A DNA stretch of 40,688 nucleotides from Gammaproteobacteria bacterium (GCA_019911805.1 JAIOJV010000019.1:1-40688); one strand, 5' to 3'; positions 26,363 to 36,355 are shown, counted from the stretch's first letter. Numbers and translations: made by a program. Notes: generated by a model from the letters alone, not told the origin.

Positions 26363-28150
26363 ATGTCTATCCGTCTGCTGTCCCCGCAGCTCGCCAACCA
26401 GATCGCCGCCGGTGAGGTCGTCGAGCGTCCCGCATCTGTAGTCAAGGAATTGCTGGAAAACAGCCTGGACGCAGGGGCGCGGCGACTGGAGGTCGATATC
26501 GAACAGGGTGGCAAGGCCCTGATTCGCGTACGCGACGACGGCCTCGGGATCGCGCGCGATGAGCTGGCGTTGGCGCTGGCCCGGCATGCGACCAGCAAGA
26601 TCGCCAGCCTCGAGGATCTCGAGCAGGTCGCCAGTCTCGGCTTCCGCGGCGAGGCACTGCCGAGCATCGCCTCGGTGTCGCGCCTGACACTGATGTCACG
26701 CACCCCCGACGCCGAGGCCGGCTGGTGTGTGCGTGGCGATGGCTCGGGTCGGATCCAGACCCCGGAGCCGGCTGCGCATCCACCCGGCACCACGGTCGAG
26801 ATCCGCGACCTGTTCTTCAATACGCCGGCGCGGCGCAGGTTTCTGCGCGGCGACACCACCGAGTTCAAGCACATCGAGGACGTGGTGCGGCGCATCGCGC
26901 TGAGCCGCTTTAGCATCGACATCGCCCTCAGCCACAATCAGCGACAGGTCTGGCGGTTGCCGGCCGCCGCGACGCGCGCGCAGTGCGAGCAGCGGGTCGC
27001 CAGGCTATGCGGCCAGCCCTTCATCGAGCAGAGCCTGCACGTCGAGCAGGCGGCGGTCGACCTGCGCCTGTCCGGCTGGATTGCACAGCCGACCTTCTCG
27101 CGCAGTCAGGCCGATCTGCAATATTTCTTCGTCAACGGCCGTATGGCGCGTGACAAGCTCATCGCCCATGCCGTGCGGCAGGCCTATCAGGATGTGCTGT
27201 TTCACGGCCGCCACCCGGCCTTCGTGTTGTACCTCGAACTGGACCCGGCGACGGTGGACGTGAACGTGCACCCGGCCAAGCACGAAGTGCGCTTTCGCGA
27301 CAGCCGGCTGGTGCACGATTTCCTGTTTCGTTCGCTGCACGAGGCGCTGGCGCGCAGCGGCCCCGGTGTGCCCGCTGTACGGGAATCCGTGTCGCCAGCG
27401 CGCGCCGCAGCATCCGGCGGCAGCGCCCACCAGCAGCCCATGGCCCTGACGGTGGCGGAACAGTTGACGGCCTATGCCGCGCTGCATCCGCAGCCGGCGC
27501 CGCTGCCGGCGGGTGGGCAGCTCGCGCAGACGACGGCAGCGGCCTCGCCGGAGACGCCAGCCGGGCTGCCGCCGCTCGGGTTTGCGCTGGCCCAACTGCG
27601 CGGCATCTATGTCCTCGCGCAGAATGCCCACGGCCTGGTACTGGTCGACATGCATGCCGCCCATGAGCGCATCACCTACGAAGGACTCAAGCGCAGCTAT
27701 GCCGGCGAGGGCATCCGCGCCCAGCCGCTGCTGGTGCCGGTGACGCTGACCGTCAGCGAGCGCGAGGCGACCCTGGCGGAGGAGGCCGCGCCGGTGTTCG
27801 CGGAACTCGGCTTCGAGGTGGGCCGTCTCGGGCCGGAACGGCTGGTGGTGCGGGAGGTGCCGGCGCTGCTGCGGCACGCCGATGCCGCGGCCCTGGTCCG
27901 CGACGTGCTCTCGGACCTGAGCACACATACCGTCAGCACACGCTTGCGCGAGGCACATAATGCCGTACTCGCGACCATGGCCTGCCACGGTTCGGTGCGC
28001 GCCAACCGGCAGCTGTCGGTCGCCGAGATGAATGCGCTGCTGCGCGACATGGAGCGCACCGAGCGCAGCGGCCAGTGCAACCACGGCCGCCCGACCTGGG
28101 TGCAGCTGCGGCTCGAGGACCTCGACCGGCTGTTCCTGCGCGGTCAGTGA
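26363..28150 (+). CDS. mutL: DNA mismatch repair protein MutL with endonuclease-type C-terminus
   Basis: Couples MutS mismatch recognition to strand removal. The 595-residue protein has a GHKL ATPase N-domain ([20 protein letters not shown] with catalytic Glu, [33 protein letters not shown]), a Pro/Ala-rich linker (about 345-405) and a C-terminal dimer domain. That domain carries [12 protein letters not shown] (429-440), [12 protein letters not shown] and CNHGRP, matching the three metal-site motifs of nicking MutL proteins (E. coli MutL lacks them). ATG 26363 (MSIRLLSPQ) is the family start. miaA begins 10 bases after the stop. Confidence 0.96.
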   Translation: MSIRLLSPQLANQIAAGEVVERPASVVKELLENSLDAGARRLEVDIEQGGKALIRVRDDGLGIARDELALALARHATSKIASLEDLEQVASLGFRGEALPSIASVSRLTLMSRTPDAEAGWCVRGDGSGRIQTPEPAAHPPGTTVEIRDLFFNTPARRRFLRGDTTEFKHIEDVVRRIALSRFSIDIALSHNQRQVWRLPAAATRAQCEQRVARLCGQPFIEQSLHVEQAAVDLRLSGWIAQPTFSRSQADLQYFFVNGRMARDKLIAHAVRQAYQDVLFHGRHPAFVLYLELDPATVDVNVHPAKHEVRFRDSRLVHDFLFRSLHEALARSGPGVPAVRESVSPARAAASGGSAHQQPMALTVAEQLTAYAALHPQPAPLPAGGQLAQTTAAASPETPAGLPPLGFALAQLRGIYVLAQNAHGLVLVDMHAAHERITYEGLKRSYAGEGIRAQPLLVPVTLTVSEREATLAEEAAPVFAELGFEVGRLGPERLVVREVPALLRHADAAALVRDVLSDLSTHTVSTRLREAHNAVLATMACHGSVRANRQLSVAEMNALLRDMERTERSGQCNHGRPTWVQLRLEDLDRLFLRGQ

Positions 28151-28160
28151 CGCTGCCACC

Positions 28161-29114
28161 GTGCGTGCGCCGTTGCCATCGCTGTGCATCATGGGTCCGA
28201 CGGCCGCGGGCAAGACCGGCCTGGCGGTCGAGCTCGTCAAGCGTTTCCCCTTCGACATCATCAGCGTCGACTCGGCCCTGGTGTACCGCGGCATGGATAT
28301 CGGTACGGCCAAGCCCGATGCCGCCGTGTTGCGTATCGCCCCGCACCGACTGATTGACATTCTCGACCCCGCTGAGCGCTACTCCGCCGCCCGCTTTCGC
28401 CAAGATTGTCTGCGGGAGAGGGAACAAATCGACCAGAGCGGACGTCTACCCCTGCTGACGGGTGGCACCCTGCTCTATTTCCGTGCCCTTCAACGGGGGC
28501 TGGCGGCCTTGCCGGATGCCGATAGTGGGGTGCGTGCGCGGCTCGATGCCGAGGCGCGGCAACAGGGGTTGGCGGCATTGCACGCGCGCCTCGCGGAGGT
28601 CGATCCGGAAGCGGCACGGCGCATCCATCCGAATGATCCGCAGCGGATTCAGCGTGCGCTCGAGGTGTTTGAACTGAGTGGTCGGCCGCTGAGCGCGCAC
28701 TTTGCGGAGGAGGTCAAGGACGGCGCCCCGCAACGGCTGTTGAAATTGGCCGTCGCGCCACCGGACCGAGCGGTGCTGTGGCATCGCATCGAGGCGCGTT
28801 TCGGACAAATGCTCGAGCAGGGTTTTATTGCGGAGGTGGAGCGTCTGTACCGGCGCGGTGATCTCGGGCCACAGCTGCCCTCGATGCGCGCCGTGGGGTA
28901 CCGGCAGGTATGGCAGTACCTGGCGGGCGAGCTCGATCATGCGCAGATGCGCGCGCGTGCGATCATTGCCACGCGCCAGTACGCGAAGCGTCAACTGACC
29001 TGGCTGCGAGGTGATGAGGACGTGATCTGGCTGGATGGCGAGTCGCCCCGCTTGCTGGACAGAACGGTGCATATCCTTGCGCAGGCCGGGCTTGTGGGCA
29101 GGCTATGGAACTGA
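28161..29114 (+). CDS. miaA: tRNA dimethylallyltransferase MiaA
   Basis: Transfers dimethylallyl to A37 of UNN-decoding tRNAs. The 317 residues (E. coli 316) show P-loop GPTAAGKTG (12-20), SVDSALVYRGMDIGTAKP, PLLTGGTLLYFRAL, MRAVGYRQVWQYLAG and TRQYAKRQLTWLRG. The start is GTG 28161; ATG candidates are either far upstream within mutL in another frame or past the P-loop start. The variant SVDSALVYRG has Leu in place of the more common Gln/Met. It is followed by hfq, as in most gammaproteobacteria. Confidence 0.94.
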   Translation: MRAPLPSLCIMGPTAAGKTGLAVELVKRFPFDIISVDSALVYRGMDIGTAKPDAAVLRIAPHRLIDILDPAERYSAARFRQDCLREREQIDQSGRLPLLTGGTLLYFRALQRGLAALPDADSGVRARLDAEARQQGLAALHARLAEVDPEAARRIHPNDPQRIQRALEVFELSGRPLSAHFAEEVKDGAPQRLLKLAVAPPDRAVLWHRIEARFGQMLEQGFIAEVERLYRRGDLGPQLPSMRAVGYRQVWQYLAGELDHAQMRARAIIATRQYAKRQLTWLRGDEDVIWLDGESPRLLDRTVHILAQAGLVGRLWN

Positions 29115-29121
29115 CTATGCT
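29092..29121 (+). promoter_or_regulatory. Candidate hfq promoter overlapping the miaA 3' end
   Basis: TTGTGG (29092-29097), 18 bases, TATGCT (29116-29121), overlapping the last codons of miaA; TACACT (29121-29126) is an alternative -10. The leader to hfq would be about 130 bases. Confidence 0.3.
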
Positions 29122-29193
29122 ACACTTTGATCGAATGAGGCTGAGATGCAGTTACGAACCTTACGGCACGCGGAAAGGCCTGTCCATTCAAGC

Positions 29194-29210
29194 GCATGTA
29201 CTGGACATGC
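29194..29210 (+). promoter_or_regulatory. Hairpin in the hfq leader
   Basis: GCATGT (29194-29199), loop ACTGG, ACATGC (29205-29210), a perfect 6-bp stem about 50 bases upstream of the hfq ATG. Hfq binds its own leader in E. coli, so this could be part of an autoregulatory structure; that is inference. Confidence 0.4.
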
Positions 29211-29258
29211 AAAGACTGGAGAGGGCTCTTGGCAGACATAAGAAGAAGGAGAAGTGAA

Positions 29259-29513
29259 ATGGCACGTGGACAATCTTTGCAGGAACCCTTTCTGAATACC
29301 TTGCGCAAGGAGCGGGTGCCGGTATCGATCTACCTGGTGAATGGAATCAAGTTGCAGGGTCAGATCGAGTCATTCGATCAATTCGTCGTGCTGTTGAAGA
29401 ACAGCGTCAGCCAAATGGTGTACAAGCACGCCATTTCCACGGTCGTGCCCGCGCGCAATGTGCGCATCATCAGCAATGATGAAGCCGCCGGGCCGGAACC
29501 GGGTAATGCTTGA
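29259..29513 (+). CDS. hfq: RNA chaperone Hfq
   Basis: Hexameric Sm-like protein that pairs small RNAs with mRNAs. The 84 residues (E. coli 102, Pseudomonas 82) have the Sm1 and Sm2 motifs intact: [40 protein letters not shown] and [11 protein letters not shown]8, D/F/Q around 39-41 and YKH are the uridine-binding proximal site; the C-terminal tail is short. ATG 29259 has AAGGAG (29246-29251) seven bases upstream. hflX follows after 29 bases. Confidence 0.97.
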   Translation: MARGQSLQEPFLNTLRKERVPVSIYLVNGIKLQGQIESFDQFVVLLKNSVSQMVYKHAISTVVPARNVRIISNDEAAGPEPGNA

Positions 29514-29542
29514 TCGCGATGATGCCGCGCAGGGGGGCATGA

Positions 29543-30853
29543 TTGTCTGATCATCTCCGCAGCGATGAACTGGCTGTCCTGGTGCACGTCGACTTTGCGG
29601 GCGACCGGGAACCCGAGGATCTGCAGGAATTCTCCGAGCTGGCTAAATCTGCCGGGGCAGACCCGGTCGGGATTGTCACGGCCTCCCGGGCCGCGCCCGA
29701 TTCCAAATATTTCATCGGTACCGGCAAGGCCGAGGAGGTGCGCGCGCGCGTGACCGAGACGGGTGCCGAACTGGTGTTGTTCAACCATACGCTGTCTCCC
29801 AGTCAGGAGCGCAATCTGGAGCGGCTGTTGCAGTGCCGGGTGCTCGATCGAACCGGTCTCATCCTGGACATCTTCGCCCAGCGCGCGCGTTCCTTCGAAG
29901 GCAAGCTGCAGGTCGAGCTGGCACAGTTGCAGCATCTCTCGACCCGGCTGGTGCGCGGCTGGACCCATCTGGAGCGGCAGAAGGGCGGTATCGGGCTGCG
30001 CGGTCCCGGTGAGACTCAGCTGGAAACCGACCGCCGGTTGCTGGGTGCGCGGATAAAACAACTGCACCGGCGGCTGGAGAAGGTGCAGCGGCAGCGTGCG
30101 CAGGGGCGCCGCGCACGCACCCGGGCGGAGCTGCCCACGGTGTCCCTGGTGGGCTATACCAATGCCGGCAAATCGACCTTGTTCAACACGCTGACGGGGT
30201 CCGAGGTCTACGCCGCCGATCAGTTGTTCGCCACTCTGGACCCGACCCTGCGGCGCCTGGAGCTGCCGGAGATGGGGCCGGTCATACTGTCCGACACCGT
30301 CGGGTTCGTTCAGCATCTGCCGCACGATCTGGTCGCGGCCTTCCGTGCCACGCTCGAGGAGACGCGCGCGGCAGATCTGCTCCTGCATGTGGTCGACGCC
30401 AGCGACCCGGCGCGCCTGGAGCGCATCGGTCAGGTCGATCAGGTGCTGCGGGACGTCGGTGCGGCAGACGTGCCGCAGCTACTGGTATACAACAAGCTCG
30501 ACCGCCTGCCGGACGAGGCGCCGCGCCTGGAGCGCGATCCGCAGGGGCGGCCGGTACGTGTCTGGGTCTCCGCGCTGACGGGTGCAGGCCTGGACCTGCT
30601 GATCGCCGCCTTGAGCGAGTTGCTGCAGGGGCCGGCGGCACGCGGCTGGTTGCGCCTGCCCCCGGGGAGTGGGCGGCTACGCTCGGAACTGTTCCGTATC
30701 GGTGCGGTCCGCGAGGAGCGGTTCGAGGATGGCGGCGCCACATGGTTGGAGCTGGCGCTCCCCGCCGCAGACCTCGAGCGTCTGTGCGCCCGCCAGGGGA
30801 TCGACGCGGCACTGGCGGCACGGCCGTCCGGCGAAGCGGCGCGGACCGGCTGA
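29543..30853 (+). CDS. hflX: Ribosome-associated GTPase HflX
   Basis: GTPase that splits stalled or heat-damaged 70S ribosomes and acts on 23S rRNA. The 436 residues have an N-terminal HflX domain (SRAAPDSKYFIGTGKAEEV), a coiled linker with LRGPGETQLETDRR, and a G-domain with G1 GYTNAGKST (204-212), G3 DTVGF and G4 NKLD. The start is TTG 29543 with a G-run (about 29530-29537) as ribosome-binding site; no ATG fits the conserved SDHLRSDELAVLVHVD start. It is in the hfq-hflX-hflK-hflC block, but hflK appears to have its own promoter. Confidence 0.94.
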   Translation: MSDHLRSDELAVLVHVDFAGDREPEDLQEFSELAKSAGADPVGIVTASRAAPDSKYFIGTGKAEEVRARVTETGAELVLFNHTLSPSQERNLERLLQCRVLDRTGLILDIFAQRARSFEGKLQVELAQLQHLSTRLVRGWTHLERQKGGIGLRGPGETQLETDRRLLGARIKQLHRRLEKVQRQRAQGRRARTRAELPTVSLVGYTNAGKSTLFNTLTGSEVYAADQLFATLDPTLRRLELPEMGPVILSDTVGFVQHLPHDLVAAFRATLEETRAADLLLHVVDASDPARLERIGQVDQVLRDVGAADVPQLLVYNKLDRLPDEAPRLERDPQGRPVRVWVSALTGAGLDLLIAALSELLQGPAARGWLRLPPGSGRLRSELFRIGAVREERFEDGGATWLELALPAADLERLCARQGIDAALAARPSGEAARTG

Positions 30854-30930
30854 TGGCACCGATGAATCCATGTCCCCGGGCCGTACAGGCCTCGGTGGCG
30901 GGCGGGCGTCCGTGTCCCGGGCAGCAACCA

Positions 30931-30971
30931 TTTGGCCGTGTCTGGCGCCCCTCCTTGCGGGCGCGGCCAAA
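30931..30971 (+). promoter_or_regulatory. Long inverted repeat over the hflK -35 region
   Basis: TTTGGCCG (30931-30938) pairs with CGGCCAAA (30964-30971), and inside it GCGCCC (30945-30950) pairs with GGGCGC (30959-30964, sharing one base with the outer arm). There is no T-run after it, so it is either a weak hflX 3' end or an operator-like palindrome around the -35. Confidence 0.5.
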
Positions 30972-30983
30972 GCCCCATAAAAT
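30955..30983 (+). promoter_or_regulatory. Candidate promoter for hflKC
   Basis: TTGCGG (30955-30960), 17 bases, TAAAAT (30978-30983). The spacing is ideal and the -10 matches at five of six positions. The -35 lies partly in the loop of the 30931-30971 inverted repeat. Confidence 0.6.
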
Positions 30984-31161
30984 CTGGCGCTTCGATACAC
31001 TTGCGCACACGCCGGTGAGCGGCGGCACGGTCTGCAGCGGGGCGGGTGCGAACCCCCGGCGGATTCGACAACAGAATCTCGATTCCTGATACTCAGGCGC
31101 CTTGCGTCCCGACCGGGCTGGCCCGGCGGCGCCTACGATCGTCCTAGATGGAGCATGTTCA

Positions 31162-32352
31162 ATGGCTTGGAACGAACCGGGTGGCGGTAAAGACCCGTGG
31201 GGTGGGCGCGGCGGTGATCAGGGCCCGCCTGATCTCGACGAGATCGTCCGCAAGATGCAGGCCAAGGTGGGGGGCCTGTTCGGTGGTCGCAAGGGCGGTG
31301 GTGGAAACGGCGGCGTGGGTGGCGGCGGTAAATACGCGCTCAGCCTGATCGTGGTCGCGGCCGTGATCGCGTGGCTGGCCTTCGGCATCTATATCGTCCA
31401 GGAAGGCAAGCGCGGTGTCGTCTTGCGGTTCGGCCAATTCAGCGAAGTCACCATGCCGGGCCCGCACTGGCATATCCCGTTCCCTATCGAACAAGTACAG
31501 ATCGTCGACGTCGGGCAGCGCCGCTTCGTCGAGGTGGGCTATCGTTCTGGCGCCGGTGGCAGCGGCCAGGTGAGCGTGCCGAGCGAGGCGCTGATGCTGA
31601 CCCGTGACGAAAATATCATCGACATCCGCATCGCCGTGCAATATCAGGTAAAGGATCCGCGTGAGTATCTGTTCATGGTGCGCGATCCCGATGTCACCCT
31701 CAAGCAGGTGACCGAGAGCGCTATCCGCGAGGTCGTAGGCAAGAGCAACATGGATTTCGTGCTCACCGAGGGCCGTAGCGAGGTGGCGATGCAATCCAAG
31801 GAACTGATCCAGGGTATTCTCGACCAGTACAATGCCGGGCTGCTGGTGACCACCGTGAACCTGCAGGACGCCCAGCCGCCCGAAGAGGTACAGGACGCCT
31901 TCGCCGACGCCATCAAGGCGCGCGAGGACGAGGTGCGGCAGAAGAACGAGGCGGAGGCCTATGCCAACGACATCATCCCGCGCGCGCGCGGTGCCGCGGC
32001 GCGTGTGCTGGAAGAGGGCGATGGTTACAAGCTCAGTGTGATCGCCAAGGCCGAAGGTGAATCCAGCCGCTTCGAACAGGTGTTGACCGAATACAGCAAG
32101 GCACCGGAAGTCACTCGCAAGCGCCTCTATCTGGATACCATGCAGCAGGTTCTGGCCAACAGCAGCAAGGTCACGATGGACGTATCCAAGAGTAACAACC
32201 TGTTGTACCTGCCGCTCGACCAGATGCTGCAGGGTGCTGCCGCCATACCCTCGCGGCGCTTTGCCGAGAGCAACACGGGCGAGGCGTCGACGGTCGGGCC
32301 GCAGGGTGCGAATAACCGCACCGATACACGACGTTCCCGGGAGCCGCGCTGA
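31162..32352 (+). CDS. hflK: FtsH protease modulator subunit HflK
   Basis: Single-pass membrane SPFH/prohibitin protein. With HflC it forms a large cage around FtsH that limits its membrane-protein substrates. The 396 residues have a Gly-rich cytoplasmic N-terminus (about 1-60, with DPWGGRGGDQGPPDLDE), a membrane helix (about 66-86, LIVVAAVIAWLAFGIYI), then the SPFH domain (VQEGKRGVVLRFG, PGPHWHIPFPIEQVQIVDV) and coiled-coil. The C-terminal LPLDQM region is typical. ATG 31162 has a GGAG-like site (31149-31153). The stop overlaps hflC by one base (TGATG). Confidence 0.95.
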   Translation: MAWNEPGGGKDPWGGRGGDQGPPDLDEIVRKMQAKVGGLFGGRKGGGGNGGVGGGGKYALSLIVVAAVIAWLAFGIYIVQEGKRGVVLRFGQFSEVTMPGPHWHIPFPIEQVQIVDVGQRRFVEVGYRSGAGGSGQVSVPSEALMLTRDENIIDIRIAVQYQVKDPREYLFMVRDPDVTLKQVTESAIREVVGKSNMDFVLTEGRSEVAMQSKELIQGILDQYNAGLLVTTVNLQDAQPPEEVQDAFADAIKAREDEVRQKNEAEAYANDIIPRARGAAARVLEEGDGYKLSVIAKAEGESSRFEQVLTEYSKAPEVTRKRLYLDTMQQVLANSSKVTMDVSKSNNLLYLPLDQMLQGAAAIPSRRFAESNTGEASTVGPQGANNRTDTRRSREPR

Positions 32353-33221
32353 TGTCCTCCAATAAGATGATAGGTGTGCTGGTCCTGCTGGCGATGCTGT
32401 TCGTCGGATCGTTCTCGGTATTCACGGTCTACGAATGGGAACGTGCCGTGCTGTTCCGTCTTGGTGAGATCGTGCGTGCAGATTTCGAACCGGGTCTGCA
32501 CTTCAAGATCCCGTTCATCAACAATGTGCGTAAGTTCGATGCGCGTGTGCTCACGCTGGATGTCCAGCCGGAGCGTTTCCTGACGGCGGAGAAGAAGAAC
32601 GTCATCGTCGACTCCTTCGTCAAGTGGCGCATCGGCGACCTGTCGCGCTTCTATACGGCGGTGCTCGGCGACGAGCTGCAGGCACGCCTGCGCCTGGAGC
32701 AGATCGTCAAGGATGGCATGCGCGGCGAGTTCTCCAAGCGTACCCTCAATGAAGTGGTCTCCGGTGAGCGCGGTCAGATCATGGGCGTTCTCGCCGGCAA
32801 TGTCAGTGTCCAGGCGAAGGAGTTGGGTATCACCATCGTCGATGTGCGTATCAAGCGCGTCGAACTGCCCCAGGACGTTAACGCCGCGGTCTACCGGCGC
32901 ATGGAAGCGGAGCGCACGCGCGTGGCCAAGGATTTCCGGTCACGCGGCTTCGAGGCCTCCGAGCGCATCCGCGCGGATGCCGATCGCCAGCGGGAGGTGA
33001 TCTTGGCCGAGGCCCACCGCGACGCCGAGCGGGTCCGCGGTGAAGGCGACGCCAAGGCGACGGACATCTATGCCGAGGCCTACAACAAGAACCCGGAGTT
33101 CTATGCCTTCTATCGGAGTCTGAACGCCTACGAAGACGCATTCGGCGGCGGTGATCTGCTGGTGCTCGAGCCGGATAGTGAATTCTTCCGGTACTTCAAG
33201 ACTGACCAGGCGCAGAAGTAG
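32352..33221 (+). CDS. hflC: FtsH protease modulator subunit HflC
   Basis: Partner of HflK in the HflKC-FtsH complex. The 289 residues have an N-terminal membrane anchor (about 6-26, MIGVLVLLAMLFVGSFSVF), an SPFH domain (VLFRLGEIVRADFEPGLHFKIPF, FDARVLTLD) and an Ala/Glu/Arg-rich coiled coil (ADADRQREVILAEAHRDAERV) before FYRSLNAYEDAF. ATG 32352 shares its A with the hflK stop. An intrinsic terminator lies about 170 bases downstream. Confidence 0.95.
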   Translation: MSSNKMIGVLVLLAMLFVGSFSVFTVYEWERAVLFRLGEIVRADFEPGLHFKIPFINNVRKFDARVLTLDVQPERFLTAEKKNVIVDSFVKWRIGDLSRFYTAVLGDELQARLRLEQIVKDGMRGEFSKRTLNEVVSGERGQIMGVLAGNVSVQAKELGITIVDVRIKRVELPQDVNAAVYRRMEAERTRVAKDFRSRGFEASERIRADADRQREVILAEAHRDAERVRGEGDAKATDIYAEAYNKNPEFYAFYRSLNAYEDAFGGGDLLVLEPDSEFFRYFKTDQAQK

Positions 33222-33386
33222 GGAACCCCTGCGTGGTCCGTGCGCCGTCATCACCACGCCGGCGGGCACCCACGCGGTTCGAGGCAGTGGATTCCGGTCA
33301 CCGTCGGCATACTGGGTAGACCGGGGTCGTGCGTAGATCGGGGCTTCCTGTCTGGTGAGGCCAGAGGATCGCGGCGGCGGCCAAGT

Positions 33387-33417
33387 CCGGGCGCCGGCAC
33401 GGCGACCCGGCTTTTTT
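33387..33417 (+). terminator. Intrinsic terminator after hflC
   Basis: Near-perfect 10-bp stem: CCGGGCGCCG (33387-33396), loop GCA, CGGCG-A-CCCGG (33400-33410, one bulged A), then C and TTTTTT (33412-33417). It ends the hflKC transcript before the DUF2065 gene. The rest of the 243-base gap shows nothing else I recognise. Confidence 0.9.
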
Positions 33418-33464
33418 GTGGGTAAGCCCGTGCCGCGTTGCGGGCATGGGAGGCAGATTTGACC

Positions 33465-33650
33465 ATGTTTGACGATCTGCTCGCGGCGTTGGCGTTGATG
33501 CTGGTGATCGAGGGCCTCCTGCCCTTCCTGAGCCCGGCGGGGCTGCGGCGCACCCTGCAGACCCTCGGGGAGCTGAACGACCGCAGCCTGAGGATCATGG
33601 GCCTGGTCAGCATGCTGGCGGGTGTCGCGTTGCTGTATCTGGTGCGCTGA
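33465..33650 (+). CDS. Small DUF2065 membrane protein (YjeT family)
   Basis: Sixty-one residues with two hydrophobic helices (about 4-22 and 42-60) joined by LRRTLQTLGELNDRSLR, the DUF2065 pattern (EGLLPFLSP, R-x-MG). It lies in its conserved place after hflC. The function is unknown. ATG 33465 has GGAGG at 33449-33453, a slightly long 11 bases away; the in-frame upstream start would lengthen the cytoplasmic tail without similarity. hisZ begins 23 bases later, so the two are probably co-transcribed. Confidence 0.88.
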   Translation: MFDDLLAALALMLVIEGLLPFLSPAGLRRTLQTLGELNDRSLRIMGLVSMLAGVALLYLVR

Positions 33651-33673
33651 ATGGATTGGGAACGGTTGGGATG

Positions 33674-34855
33674 ATGAGCGGGATCGACCACTGGCTGCTG
33701 CCGGAAGGCGTCGGTGAGATGCTGCCCGACGAGGCCTGGCGTCTGGAGGCGCTGCGGCGGCGGTTGTTGGACGTCTATCGCACCTGGGGTTACGGCCTGA
33801 TCATCCCACCGCTGGTCGAGTATCTGACATCGCTGCTGACCGGCGCGGGCCACGATCTGGACCTGCAGACCTTCAAGCTGACCGATCAGTTGAGTGGCCG
33901 GCTGCTGGGGGTGCGCGCCGATATGACGCCGCAGGCGGCGCGTATCGACGCCCATGCGCTCAAACGCGATGAGCCGGTGCGCCTGTGCTATCTCGGCAGC
34001 GTACTGCATGCGCTGCCGAACGGTTTCGCCGGATCGCGCAGCCCGTTGCAGGTCGGCTGCGAACTGTTCGGTCATGCGGGCATCGAGAGCGATCTGGAGA
34101 TCCTCAATCTGATGCTGGAGACGCTGACGGTGACTGGCCTGCAGGTGCATCTGGACCTCGGGCACGTCGGCATCTTCCGCGCCCTGGCGCTTGGCGCCGG
34201 GCTGACGGCGGAGCAGGAGGCCGATCTCTTCGATGTACTACAGCGCAAGGCGCTGCCGGAGATCGAACCGCTGCTGGTATCCTTCGGTGCCGCGTCGGAA
34301 TGGCGTGAACGCCTGGCGCGGCTCGCCTCTCTGCATGGCGGGGCCGAAGTGTTGGAACAGGCGCAAACGGTGCTGACCGGTGCCGGCGACGCAGTGGCGG
34401 CGGCACTCGACAACCTCGTCGCCATTGCGGCGCGGGTGCAGGCCCGCTGGCCACAGCTCCCCTTGCACTTCGATCTCGCGGAACTGCGCGGGTATGGGTA
34501 CCACACCGGCGTGGTGTTCGCCGCCTTTACGCCGGGCAGCGGACAGGAGATCGCCCGCGGCGGGCGTTACGACAGCATCGGCGCAGTGTTCGGGCGGGCG
34601 CGTCCGGCGACGGGTTTTTCGGCGGACCTGCGCACGCTGATGGCACTGTCGCCGGCGACCGGCGAGGCGCCGCGCGGCGCGGTATTTGCGCCGGCCTCGG
34701 ACGCCTCCGCCCTGGTCGACGCGATCGCCGAGCTGCGTGCGGCCGGCGAGTGCGTCATCGCCGCGCTGCCCGGTCAGACCGGCGGCGCGCACGCGATGGG
34801 CTGCGACCGCGAACTGGTGGAGCAGGGTGGTGCTTGGGTCGTTGTGAATCTTTAA
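33674..34855 (+). CDS. hisZ: ATP phosphoribosyltransferase regulatory subunit HisZ
   Basis: Histidyl-tRNA-synthetase-like protein without aminoacylation function that forms an octamer with short HisG, enables its activity and carries histidine feedback. The 393 residues (Pseudomonas about 394) show class II synthetase relics: LLPDEAWRLEALRRRLL-type start (here MLPDEAWRLEALRRRLL), ADMTPQAARI, GCELFGHAG, LRGYGYHTGVVFAAF and ARGGRYDSIGAVFGRARPATGFS. Start ATG 33674 or 33671 (adjacent); the ribosome-binding site is weak. Its TAA stop lies within the left arm of a repeat element. Confidence 0.94.
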   Translation: MSGIDHWLLPEGVGEMLPDEAWRLEALRRRLLDVYRTWGYGLIIPPLVEYLTSLLTGAGHDLDLQTFKLTDQLSGRLLGVRADMTPQAARIDAHALKRDEPVRLCYLGSVLHALPNGFAGSRSPLQVGCELFGHAGIESDLEILNLMLETLTVTGLQVHLDLGHVGIFRALALGAGLTAEQEADLFDVLQRKALPEIEPLLVSFGAASEWRERLARLASLHGGAEVLEQAQTVLTGAGDAVAAALDNLVAIAARVQARWPQLPLHFDLAELRGYGYHTGVVFAAFTPGSGQEIARGGRYDSIGAVFGRARPATGFSADLRTLMALSPATGEAPRGAVFAPASDASALVDAIAELRAAGECVIAALPGQTGGAHAMGCDRELVEQGGAWVVVNL

Positions 34856-34990
34856 CCACGAAGGGCACAAAGGATACGAAGTTGGTGAGCAAGTAAACAG
34901 CCGGTTCGTATCGGGCAGTGACAGTCCTGCAGATGTTCTGCTTCGGTAGTATTTGTTTGCTGCGTGTCCTTTGTGTCCTTCGTGGTGAAA
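34851..34990. repeat. Inverted CACGAAGGA-type repeat between hisZ and purA
   Basis: The left arm at 34855-34878 and right arm at 34963-34986 are inverted copies over 24 bases with two mismatches, made of 9-base CACGAAGGA-like units. The left arm begins inside the hisZ stop codon (TTTAACCACG). The 84-base core has no gene; it contains weak pairing such as AGCAA/TTGCT near the arms. The outer ends resemble those at 8420-8738 and 15994-16236. Confidence 0.85.
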
Positions 34991-35026
34991 ACGGAACTGA
35001 AATCAGATAATCGCTGCATGTTGTAA

Positions 35027-36355
<1,329 letters not shown>

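Larger units (their letters stand above)
30854..31161 (+). other. hflX-hflK intergenic region with structured hflK leader
   Basis: No gene is seen in these 308 bases. They hold a long GC-rich hairpin (30931-30971), a promoter (30955-30983) and a leader of about 170 bases with two short hairpins: GGGT/ACCC closing a GCGA tetraloop (31044-31055) and GATTC/GAATC (31062-31066/31074-31078). I recognise no known riboswitch class in the leader. Confidence 0.5.

Noticed and set aside
24802-26937. A 711-codon open frame on the minus strand across amiB and the start of mutL, and similar long antisense frames (for example 6787-8493 minus and 21635-22777 plus)
   Set aside because: They lie opposite well-supported genes, have low-complexity Ala/Arg/Gln/His-rich translations with no domain motifs, and are expected by codon bias in GC-rich DNA.
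31040-31080. Riboswitch in the hflK leader
   Set aside because: I found short hairpins but no conserved core of a known riboswitch class.
33441-33464. Second terminator or regulatory hairpin (GCCCG/CGGGC, 33426-33445) before DUF2065
   Set aside because: The stem is only five pairs and no T-run follows; the strong terminator at 33387-33417 explains the region.
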